The position numbers and the translations under genes are program-made. A stretch of DNA of 64,000 nt from Methyloversatilis sp. XJ19-49 (GTDB lineage: Bacteria; Pseudomonadota; Gammaproteobacteria; Burkholderiales; Rhodocyclaceae): assembly GCF_024580145.1 (NCBI RefSeq), contig NZ_JANINI010000001.1, positions 67,550-131,549 on the forward strand, in the 5' to 3' direction. A model generated the notes under the pieces. The model did no database searches. It was not told where the DNA came from and saw only the letters and a list, made by a program, of their open reading frames with translations. Position 1 is the stretch's first letter; the number at the start of each line of letters is the position of its first letter. Below, in pieces: positions 27,135-34,101 of this stretch.

Positions 27135-27254
27135 GCGCCCGGGGTCTGTTCACAATTGGTCCGTGCGCGGCCAGCGCATGATTTACGAATCGAATGCGAA
27201 CAGGCCCTCAAGTCTTCCGCAGCGCAGTCGTTAAATGATGTGACGACATATTGA

Positions 27255-27345
27255 AGCTGAACCAGGGCAAACCCACCGAAAGGTGGCGACGCAAAGTTTC
27301 CGGTCTACCGGGTGCCCAGCGCCCCATGACAGCGGGGCCGCCGCG
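27255..27345 (+). promoter_or_regulatory. Cyclic-di-GMP class I (GEMM-I) riboswitch
   Basis: The sequence follows the GEMM-I consensus part by part: CCAGGGCAAACC at 27262-27273, a P1b hairpin CCACC-GAAA-GGTGG with the conserved GAAA tetraloop, then GACGCAAAG, TTCCGGTCTACC, and the second helix ending GACAGCGGGGCCGCCG near 27329-27344. These elements form the ligand pocket and the tetraloop-receptor contact in characterised examples. It lies about 90 bases before the start codon of the DUF1631 gene and fills most of the 298-base gap after the HDOD gene. Confidence 0.92.
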
Positions 27346-27376
27346 AAGCTGCACGCCGCCTCGCGTCCGGTCCTGA

Positions 27377-27426
27377 CTTTGCGCCCCGTTTCAGCCTTTA
27401 CCGACCGCCGTGTGCGGCCGCAAAGG
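27377..27426 (+). promoter_or_regulatory. Candidate expression platform of the riboswitch (ribosome-site helix)
   Basis: CTTTGCG at 27377-27383 is exactly complementary to CGCAAAG at 27419-27425. The latter runs into the AAAGGTGA Shine-Dalgarno stretch of the DUF1631 gene. A smaller CCGC/GCGG hairpin can form inside the loop. No T tract is present, so control of translation is likelier than of termination. Whether ligand turns expression on or off cannot be read from the sequence. Confidence 0.5.
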
Positions 27427-27432
27427 TGAATC

Positions 27433-29808
27433 ATGAGCGCTGTACCCCTGCCGAAACAGACCGCCGTACCGCCCGAACGAGGGCGGGTGATCAGCGACTG
27501 CCGGGATTTCACGATCCGGCGCCTGCGTGATTCGCTGCGCGGCATGCTCGAAAAGATCGAGGAAGATCTGGTCGCCCGGGCCGAGGCGGAACTCGACCGC
27601 GATCAACGCAATCTGTACATGTTCACCTGCGGCAAGGCCCGCCAGCAGTGGGCCGGCATCGAACAAACCTTCATCGATCACCTGACCCGCTATTTCGACG
27701 CGCGCGTACGTGGCGAACCGATCGAATCATCACGATCCGCAGTGCCGACGTCGCTGGACGAACTCAGTCTGGTCGGCGAAGACGACCTGACGCAGGATCT
27801 GGCCGTTCATGAACTGACCCGCAAGCTGAAGGAACACTGCGACGAGGAGCTGTTCGGCGTCGAACAGCGTCTGGGCTCGCTGCTCGGCAAGACGGATCCG
27901 ACCGATCAGGACAACCCGCTGGGCACCGAAGGCGTCGCCAAGGCGCTGCGCGCGGCGTGCGAAGAAGTCGATGCCAGCGTGCAGATGCGTCTGGTGCTCC
28001 TGCAGTCGCTCGAATCGCAGATTTCACGCGAACTTTCAAAGCTGTACCAGGACCTGAACGTACGATTGCAGCGGCAGAATGTGCTGCCGGGCCTGCGTCG
28101 TGGTTTCCGTCGCCACGCCGGCTCGCGCTCCGGCGTGGCCGGCGTGGCGCATGGACAGGGCGTCAGCGCAGCCGGTGATCAGGCAGGTGTGGCCGGCAGC
28201 GGCTATGCACCGTCCACCAGCGGACAGGGCGGCTTTCCTGCAATAGGCGGTGCCCACGACGCGGGCCCCACCGCATCGATGCCCGGTTTCGGCATTTCGT
28301 CGGTGGATGGCGGCTTCGGCGAACAGGCTGCGTTTGGCGCCGCAGCGGAGGCTGACGGCGATATCTACGCCATGCTGTCGCAACTGGTCCAGGGCCAGAT
28401 GGCGGCACAGGGCATTACGCTGCCGCCGATCGGCGCAGCCGGAGCAAACCCGGCCGGGCTGGCGTCGCCCTTCGTGTTCGAGGCGCTCAGCGCACTGCAG
28501 TCCGACGCCGACCTTTCTGTGCCGGCCGCTGCGTCCTTCAACCTCGGCATTCCGCCCAATCTGCTGCGCAATTTCCGTACCTCCGAACTGGGCCGCCATC
28601 TCGGGCAGTTCGATGCGATCACGGTCGACATCGTCGCCATGCTGTTCGATCTCATCTTCGACGACGCCGATATCGCCGATCCGATCAAGGCGCTGGTCGG
28701 CCGGCTGCAGATTCCGCTGGTCAAGGTGGCCATGCTGGACCGCAGCTTCTTCTCCAGCAAGGCGCATCCGGCGCGCCGACTGCTCGACCTGATTTCCAAC
28801 TCGATGATGCGCTGGGGGCGCGACGTCGGTCACGAAGACCCCCTCTACATCAAGCTGGCGGAAATCGTCGACCGCATCCTGCGAGATTTCGATCGCGATC
28901 TGAGCCTGTTCGAGGCCTGCAGCGACGACCTGCGCGCCTTCGTCATCGAACTGGAAGCAGACGAGACGCAGCGCGCCGAAGCGGCAGCGCTGATCGCCAG
29001 CGCGCGCGAGCAGGAAAGACTGCGCCGCGAGGATGCGCGGCGAGTCGCCGACGACGAGATCGATGACCGGCTGCGCAAGCCGCTGCCCGGTGTGGTGCAA
29101 AGTCTGCTCGATGGCGTATGGCGGCGACTGCTGCGCAAGCATGTCGATACCGGTCCGGACGCGGCGGTCGATTACCAGCAGGCGCTCGCCACCATCGACG
29201 AATTGATCTGGAGCGTGCAGGCCAAGGCCGATGCGGATGAGCGCCGTGCCCTGGTCGTGGCGCTGCCCGGTTTGCTGCGCCGTCTCAACCAGGGCTTCGA
29301 CCTGGCAGGCGCCCATCCGGCCGACAAGCTGATGCTGCTCAACGGCCTGTTCGATCTGCACGCGCAGTGGCTCAAACCTGGTGCAGCGACAGCGCCGCCG
29401 GCGGTTGAACAGTGGGTGCCCGAGGCATACTCCGCGAATGACGATGTGCCGGCACCGGAAGTGGTCAGCGAGCATGTCGAACAGGACGGCCTGGAACTCA
29501 ATGACATTTCGTTGAATCTGCCGTCACCGCTCGACATCCAGGAGCAGGACCGCGTGTTCGAACTCAAGCGCGGCGACTGGATCGAGTTTCGCCAGGTTGA
29601 CGGTAGTTTCGTGCGCATGCGCCTGAACTGGGTCAGCCCGCAACGCGGCATCTACCTGTTCACCAATCCCGGTTCGACGCGGGCCACCTCGATCGCACCC
29701 GACGCGCTGGCGCTGCAACTGGCGAACGGCGAAGCACGCGTGGTCAACAATGAGCCGATGTTCGACCGGGCGGTCAGCCAGGCGCTCGGCCAGCAGCGCG
29801 CACATTAA
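27433..29808 (+). CDS. DUF1631 family protein under cyclic-di-GMP riboswitch
   Basis: A 791-residue, mostly helical cytoplasmic protein of the DUF1631 family, whose members are sometimes mislabelled thymidine phosphorylase. The N-terminal helical part (1-215) is followed by a Gly/Ala/Ser-rich linker (about 216-300), a long helical domain, and a C-terminal module, KRGDWIEFRQVDGSFVRMRLNWVSPQRGIYLFTNP as overall pattern near 710-745, that resembles a small beta-barrel. No enzymatic motif is visible. The upstream riboswitch and HDOD neighbour point to a surface, motility or biofilm role; this is inference. A GGTGA ribosome site precedes the ATG. Confidence 0.85.
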   Translation: MSAVPLPKQTAVPPERGRVISDCRDFTIRRLRDSLRGMLEKIEEDLVARAEAELDRDQRNLYMFTCGKARQQWAGIEQTFIDHLTRYFDARVRGEPIESSRSAVPTSLDELSLVGEDDLTQDLAVHELTRKLKEHCDEELFGVEQRLGSLLGKTDPTDQDNPLGTEGVAKALRAACEEVDASVQMRLVLLQSLESQISRELSKLYQDLNVRLQRQNVLPGLRRGFRRHAGSRSGVAGVAHGQGVSAAGDQAGVAGSGYAPSTSGQGGFPAIGGAHDAGPTASMPGFGISSVDGGFGEQAAFGAAAEADGDIYAMLSQLVQGQMAAQGITLPPIGAAGANPAGLASPFVFEALSALQSDADLSVPAAASFNLGIPPNLLRNFRTSELGRHLGQFDAITVDIVAMLFDLIFDDADIADPIKALVGRLQIPLVKVAMLDRSFFSSKAHPARRLLDLISNSMMRWGRDVGHEDPLYIKLAEIVDRILRDFDRDLSLFEACSDDLRAFVIELEADETQRAEAAALIASAREQERLRREDARRVADDEIDDRLRKPLPGVVQSLLDGVWRRLLRKHVDTGPDAAVDYQQALATIDELIWSVQAKADADERRALVVALPGLLRRLNQGFDLAGAHPADKLMLLNGLFDLHAQWLKPGAATAPPAVEQWVPEAYSANDDVPAPEVVSEHVEQDGLELNDISLNLPSPLDIQEQDRVFELKRGDWIEFRQVDGSFVRMRLNWVSPQRGIYLFTNPGSTRATSIAPDALALQLANGEARVVNNEPMFDRAVSQALGQQRAH

Positions 29809-29826
29809 GGTAAGGGCGGCCGACCG

Positions 29827-30159
29827 TCAGCGACGCATCTGAGGGTCATGCTTCTGATGCCGGATGCTGGCATTGGCGCGATCCTGCATGCGTTCCATCC
29901 TGACCGCTTCCTTGCGATCGATCGCGCCATCGGCCAGTGCCCGGTTCTCCACGCGATCGATATGCGCCTGCTGATGTTCCAGCCGGGCGGCTTCGTGCGC
30001 GGTGACCGTCCCGTTCGCGATGCCGCGGTCGGTCCGCGTTTCCTGTCTGTCCTGCCGGTTGTCAATGCGGGTTTCCATGCGGTCGGACGGCGCGGGCTGA
30101 GCGTGTGCCGCGGTGCTGAAGGCAAGGGCGAGCAGGGCGGCGAGCGGCAGGGCTTTCAT
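29827..30159 (-). CDS. Small exported Arg/Asp-rich protein
   Basis: A 110-residue protein with a clear signal peptide (residues 1-20, cut after AAHA) and a highly charged, fully helical mature part of about 90 residues. Two repeat-like units, G-x-V/I-x-x-x-E-A-x-R-L/M-E and A-D-G-x-I-D-R-K-E, suggest a duplicated helical hairpin. Similar small periplasmic proteins occur near stress sigma factors or two-component systems; no function is known. The ATG at 30159 has a GGAGA ribosome site. It converges with the DUF1631 gene and diverges from the DUF3106-like gene across a region with repeated GTAAG sites. Confidence 0.7.
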   Translation of the reverse strand: MKALPLAALLALAFSTAAHAQPAPSDRMETRIDNRQDRQETRTDRGIANGTVTAHEAARLEHQQAHIDRVENRALADGAIDRKEAVRMERMQDRANASIRHQKHDPQMRR

Positions 30160-30231
30160 GGTGGTCTCCGGAAAATCAACGGCGTGCGAATGCAACGCCT
30201 GCATCGCTTGAACGCTGCGCGCCCGCCACTT

Positions 30232-30292
30232 CTTACGTCGCCCGCATGTAAGCGGATGTAAGGGTTTGCGGCGGCCCCGGATGTCGCGTAAG
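30232..30292. promoter_or_regulatory. Cluster of GTAAG half-sites between two exported-protein genes
   Basis: GTAAG occurs at 30248-30252 and 30258-30262, separated by five bases (10-base period), again at 30288-30292, and reversed as CTTAC at 30232-30236. A tandem GTAA-N5-GTAA repeat is the form of an OmpR-class response-regulator box such as that of CpxR (GTAAA-N5-GTAAA). The cluster sits in the 212-base divergent gap between genes for two small periplasmic proteins. Confidence 0.4.
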
Positions 30293-30371
30293 AATCCGGC
30301 GTCCCGCGCGTTCAATGGCGGTGACCGTGAAGCCTGGAACCGACGTGTTCGCACTTTCCTCCGATTACGCC

Positions 30372-30830
30372 ATGTGCCAGCCGTACCGCCCGATCCCGAT
30401 CCTGCTCCTGGTCGCGTGCATGCTCGCGTTCGGGCTCCGGTCGGGCGGCGCGCAGGCTGCGTTGCCCGAAGTACCCGACCCGCAGGCGTGGAGCACCCTG
30501 CCGGCCGCCGAACGCGATGCGCGTGCCGGCGCCTTGCGCGAGAAACTGCGCGCCGCCACGCCGGACGAGCGCCGGCAGTTTCGCGAACGTCTGCGCGAAC
30601 GCCTGTCGGCGATTCCGCCGGAGCAGAGGCGCGAAATCGCTGACCGGCTGCGCGAAGACTGGAAAGCCATGAGTGATGCAGACCGGGATCGCCTGCGTGC
30701 CGAGCGGCGGGATTACATCCGCTCCCTGTCGGCGGAAGAACGCAAGGCCCTGCTGCGCGAGCGGCGCGAACTGCTCGACCGCATGACACCTGAAGAGCGT
30801 CGCCGCTGGCAGCGCGAGATCGGACGCTAG
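30372..30830 (+). CDS. Exported DUF3106-like protein
   Basis: A 152-residue protein with a signal peptide ending near residue 30 (GGAQAA) and a mature part built from about four repeats of a helical unit with the pattern L/M-S/T-x-x-E/D-R-x-x-x-R-x-R. DUF3106-type proteins of this kind are periplasmic and often sit beside an ECF sigma factor and a small membrane anti-sigma protein, as here. I choose ATG 30372, directly before the hydrophobic core; an earlier in-frame start at 30315 would bury the signal peptide. The sigma factor gene follows 20 bases later. Confidence 0.65.
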   Translation: MCQPYRPIPILLLVACMLAFGLRSGGAQAALPEVPDPQAWSTLPAAERDARAGALREKLRAATPDERRQFRERLRERLSAIPPEQRREIADRLREDWKAMSDADRDRLRAERRDYIRSLSAEERKALLRERRELLDRMTPEERRRWQREIGR

Positions 30831-30850
30831 ACCTGTGGCTGCAGACATCC

Positions 30851-31444
30851 GTGGCTGCTGAATTCGGCCTGCCGGCACTGGATGGGCTGCTGCCGCGCGC
30901 CTGGCGCAGTGACGCTGCGTTGCTGCAGCAGGCGCATGCGGGGATGCGGGCCGCCTCCGACGAACTGGTGCGACGCCTGCTGCCACGGGCCCACGCACTT
31001 GCGTGGCGGCTGACTGGCAACAGGGCGGACGCGGAGGATGTCGTGCAGGAAGCGTTCTGTCGTCTTTGGCAGCACGCGCCACGCTTCGAGCCCCGCGCAT
31101 CGGTGACGACCTGGTTCCTGACCATCGTGCGCAATCTGTGCATGGACCGCTTCCGCCGCGAGGTGGAACGCGCTGACCCATCGGTGCTCGACGATCTGGT
31201 TGATCCGGCAGCCACACCGGAGCAGCACTGGCTGGCGGGCGTGCGCAGCGCGCGACTGCACGAGGCCCTCGAACGGTTGCCGGCGCGCCAGCGCAGCGCG
31301 CTGATGATGTGGGCGTGGGAAGAATGCGACATCGCGGCCATTGCACACGAACTGGGGCTGGCCGAAAATGCAGTCCACCAACTGTTGTTCCGGGCCCGGG
31401 CCCGGCTCAAGACCCTGCTGTCAGGAGGGGATGCACATGACTGA
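30851..31444 (+). CDS. ECF-type RNA polymerase sigma factor
   Basis: A 197-residue group 4 sigma factor. Region 2 is seen in AWRLTGNRADAEDVVQEAFCRLWQHA followed by TTWFLTIVRNLCMDRFRRE (regions 2.2-2.4), and region 4 in ALERLPARQRSALMMWAWEECDIAAIAHELGLAENAVHQLLFRARARLK. The start is GTG at 30851. Its stop overlaps the following small membrane-protein gene, the usual sigma/anti-sigma arrangement. Target promoters are not identifiable from the window. Confidence 0.9.
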   Translation: MAAEFGLPALDGLLPRAWRSDAALLQQAHAGMRAASDELVRRLLPRAHALAWRLTGNRADAEDVVQEAFCRLWQHAPRFEPRASVTTWFLTIVRNLCMDRFRREVERADPSVLDDLVDPAATPEQHWLAGVRSARLHEALERLPARQRSALMMWAWEECDIAAIAHELGLAENAVHQLLFRARARLKTLLSGGDAHD

Positions 31445-31739
31445 ACCACTGTCTGGTGTCAAACCGGATGCCGCATCGGGCCCGTTCGCCGACGATGCGC
31501 TGCGCAGTGCGCTGCGCGAATTGCCTGAACCGCAGCCGTCGCCGGACCTGCAGCAACGGCTGCGGGCCGGTGCGCCGGATCGCCGCCCGCGCGTGCTGCG
31601 TGGCTGGATGACCGGCCTGGTGCTGTGTTCCCTGTTGGCTGCGGTCGCGTTCGGCGTGATCGAGTACCGTGCCTGGCAGACCACCGAAGAACTGGCCCGG
31701 CTGGACGAGCTGTCGGTGGCGTCCATGCTGCTGCTCTGA
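31437..31739 (+). CDS. Probable membrane anti-sigma protein
   Basis: A 100-residue protein with a cytosolic N-terminal part (about 1-56) containing LRSALRELPEPQPSPDLQQRLRAG, one membrane segment (about 58-80), and a very short periplasmic end. Size, topology and overlap with the ECF sigma gene fit a small anti-sigma factor, perhaps DUF3619-like; no zinc-binding HxxxCxxC is present. The start is ATG 31437, seven bases after an AGGAGGGG ribosome site; the ATG at 31431 is too close to that site. Confidence 0.6.
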   Translation: MTEPLSGVKPDAASGPFADDALRSALRELPEPQPSPDLQQRLRAGAPDRRPRVLRGWMTGLVLCSLLAAVAFGVIEYRAWQTTEELARLDELSVASMLLL

Positions 31740-31807
31740 GCCGGGCGATGCCGGATGTCATCAACGGCTGTTAAGCTCATACGCAACAAGGATGGACGGA
31801 GTGTTCG

Positions 31808-32350
31808 ATGCTGATTGACCGCCACGGATCGTCGCTGCTGCTGATCGATATGCAGGAGCGCCTGTTGCCCGCGATGGATGACGCAGGACGCCTGCTTGAC
31901 AATGTCGTCTGGATGGTGCGCATCGCGCAACGTCTGTCGGTTCCGGTTTCGATCTGCGAGCAGAATCCGAAAGGTCTGGGCGCGACGGTGCAGGCGCTGC
32001 GTGACCTCGTACCGGTTCAGTCCATCGCGCCCAAGATGCGCTTTTCATGCGTCACCGATGGCTGTCTGGATACGATGACAGGGCTGCAGCGGCCGCAGGT
32101 CGTGATCTGCGGCATCGAAGCGCATATCTGCGTGCTGCAGAGTGCGCTGGACCTGCAGTCCAGCGGCAAGCAGGTGTTTGTCGCCGCCGATTGCATCGCG
32201 TCACGCGACCCGTCCAATCGCATGGTGGCCATCGACCGGATGCGTCAGCACGGCGTGATCGTGGTGTCGCGTGAAATGGTGGCATTCGAATGGCTCGGTG
32301 CGGCGGGCTCGGACGAATTCCGCGAAATCAGCCGGACTTTCCTGCGCTAG
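31808..32350 (+). CDS. Isochorismatase-family hydrolase
   Basis: A 180-residue cysteine hydrolase of the isochorismatase/nicotinamidase superfamily. The catalytic triad is visible: Asp14 in LLLIDMQERL, Lys76 in APKMRFSC, and Cys108 in VICGIEAHICVLQSA, the last with the usual cis-peptide pattern. It resembles the YcaC-like and stand-alone hydrolases of unknown substrate more than nicotinamidase, as it lacks obvious metal ligands. It converges with the downstream FMN oxidase gene, the two stops sharing a CTAG. Confidence 0.85.
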   Translation: MLIDRHGSSLLLIDMQERLLPAMDDAGRLLDNVVWMVRIAQRLSVPVSICEQNPKGLGATVQALRDLVPVQSIAPKMRFSCVTDGCLDTMTGLQRPQVVICGIEAHICVLQSALDLQSSGKQVFVAADCIASRDPSNRMVAIDRMRQHGVIVVSREMVAFEWLGAAGSDEFREISRTFLR

Positions 32351-33387
32351 GGTCTGCCGGGGCGGATGGCCGCCACGCCGGCATGGCCGCACAGCGCCAT
32401 GCTCTGTTCCAGTTCGTCGCGCAACAACCGAATGACGTGCGCAACACCGAACGCACCGTTGCCGGCAAGCCCCCAGATGCAAGGTCGCCCGATGAGTACC
32501 GCATGCGCGCCCTCCGCCAGTGCGCGATGCACGTCGATGCCACTGTCGATGCCGCTGTCGAGCAGCACCGGTACGCCGGGCCCGACGGCGCTCACGACGG
32601 CCGGCAGCGCCGCCAGGCTTGCCGGTGCCCCGGGCAGCACGCGTCCGCCGTGGTTGGACACGACAACGCCGTCACAGCCCCGACGCACCGCTTGCACCGC
32701 GTCGTCCGGGTGCAGCACGCCCTTGAGCAGCAGGGGCAGCGGCGTGAGGTCGCGCAGCCAGTCCAGATCGTCCCAGGTCGGTGCCTGCGCCATCCAGCCG
32801 TCGAACACCTGGCTCTGGCCGTCGGCGATTGCGACCGGGCGCGCAGGTGCATCGAGATTGACCGCACCGACCTGCGCCGGCAGCGCCAGCGCGGTCTGCT
32901 TCACAGGCGCATCGACCGTGAACACCACAGCGCGGACGCCGGCAGCGATGGCGCGATCGAGCAGCCGGCGTGTCGCTTCGCGGCTGCCTTGCCAGTAAAG
33001 CTGGAACCACGGCGCGCGCTCTGCGGCACGCGCGATGGCGTCGAATGGCTGACTGGCCAGCGAGCTGATGATCATCTGCCCGTCCTGCGCATTCGCTGCC
33101 ATGGCACTCGCCTGTTCGCCGTCCGGGTGATACAGGCGCTGATAGGCGAGCGGGGCGAGCAGCATCGGGTGAGCGAGCCGTTCGCCGAACAGTTCGATGC
33201 GGGTATGACCGCCGCGTACATCGGTCAGCGGGCGCGGCGTCAGCGGCGCAGCGTCGAACGCTGCGCGGTTGGCGCGCCCGCACGGCGTTTCGCGGCCGTC
33301 GTCGAGGTAGTGCCAGAGGTCAGGGTGCAGGCGTGTGCGCGCCAGCTCGCGATAATCGGCGATCGAACGCGGCGCAGGGATGGTCAC
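32347..33387 (-). CDS. FMN-dependent alpha-hydroxyacid oxidase/dehydrogenase
   Basis: A 346-residue TIM-barrel flavoprotein of the lactate/glycolate oxidase family. Key positions: Tyr28 region (HYLDDG), APLAYQRL, Gln129-Tyr131 (WFQLYW), Lys222 (LLKGVL), and the catalytic His246 with Arg249 in VVSNHGGR, followed by DSGIDSGIDVHRALAEGAHAVLIGR for FMN phosphate. It oxidises a 2-hydroxyacid to a 2-oxoacid; the substrate (lactate, mandelate, glycolate or other) is open. The start is GTG 33387, five bases after the PKHD gene on the same strand. Confidence 0.88.
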   Translation of the reverse strand: MTIPAPRSIADYRELARTRLHPDLWHYLDDGRETPCGRANRAAFDAAPLTPRPLTDVRGGHTRIELFGERLAHPMLLAPLAYQRLYHPDGEQASAMAANAQDGQMIISSLASQPFDAIARAAERAPWFQLYWQGSREATRRLLDRAIAAGVRAVVFTVDAPVKQTALALPAQVGAVNLDAPARPVAIADGQSQVFDGWMAQAPTWDDLDWLRDLTPLPLLLKGVLHPDDAVQAVRRGCDGVVVSNHGGRVLPGAPASLAALPAVVSAVGPGVPVLLDSGIDSGIDVHRALAEGAHAVLIGRPCIWGLAGNGAFGVAHVIRLLRDELEQSMALCGHAGVAAIRPGRP

Positions 33388-33389
33388 GT

Positions 33390-34073
33390 TCAGGTGTCAC
33401 CCCAGCGGCGCAGCAGGTTGTGATAGACACCGGTCAATCTGACCATGGATGGCGTTTCACCCAGCTGCTGGCGCAGCGCCAGCAATTCCATGTCGAGATC
33501 GAACAGCAGGCGTCGCTGTTCGGCGTCCCGCACCAGACTCTGGATGAACATGAAGCAGCCGATGCGCTCACCGCGCGTCACCGGCCGCACCTGATGCACC
33601 GACGAAGACGGATAGATGACCAGACTGCCGGCCGGCAGCTTCACTTCGTGACGGCCGTAGGTGTCTTCGATCACCAGTTCGCCACCGTCGTAATCGGCCG
33701 GATCGGACAGGAACAATGTGGCCGACACGTCGGCGCGCACATAGCCGCTGCCATCGGGCAGTGCGCGCATCGAATTGTCGATGTGCGCACCATAGCGGTC
33801 GGCGTCGTCGGCGTAGCGGTTGAAGCAGGGCGGCACGATGCGGTGCGGCAGCACTGCGGTGAAAAACATCGGCGAGCGGTTCAGTGCCGCCAGAACGATG
33901 CGCCGCAACTCAGGCAGCAGAGGCGCATCGTCGGCGATCTGCCAGTTGTTCTTGACGGTGACGGCCTGCGTACCCGCGGTGGCCGCACCGCTCGACCACT
34001 CGGCACGATCGAGCAGCGCGCACACCAGGGCGACTTCATCATTCGACAGCAGATCTTCTATCGTCAGCAACAT
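33390..34073 (-). CDS. Fe(II)/2-oxoglutarate PKHD-type hydroxylase (PiuC/YbiX-like)
   Basis: A 227-residue dioxygenase. Iron ligands are His97 and Asp99 (YGAHIDNSMR) and His160 (SSSVHQV), with Arg170 (GERIG) as the 2-oxoglutarate anchor. The family gene sits next to TonB siderophore-receptor genes such as fiu/piuA in many proteobacteria and is iron-regulated; its substrate is not firmly established. Here it lies 28 bases downstream of a TonB receptor on the same strand, so both are probably co-transcribed under the putative Fur site at 36435. Confidence 0.92.
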   Translation of the reverse strand: MLLTIEDLLSNDEVALVCALLDRAEWSSGAATAGTQAVTVKNNWQIADDAPLLPELRRIVLAALNRSPMFFTAVLPHRIVPPCFNRYADDADRYGAHIDNSMRALPDGSGYVRADVSATLFLSDPADYDGGELVIEDTYGRHEVKLPAGSLVIYPSSSVHQVRPVTRGERIGCFMFIQSLVRDAEQRRLLFDLDMELLALRQQLGETPSMVRLTGVYHNLLRRWGDT

Positions 34074-34101
34074 GGGCAGGGCAGTTCAGCAGGAATCGGG
34101 A

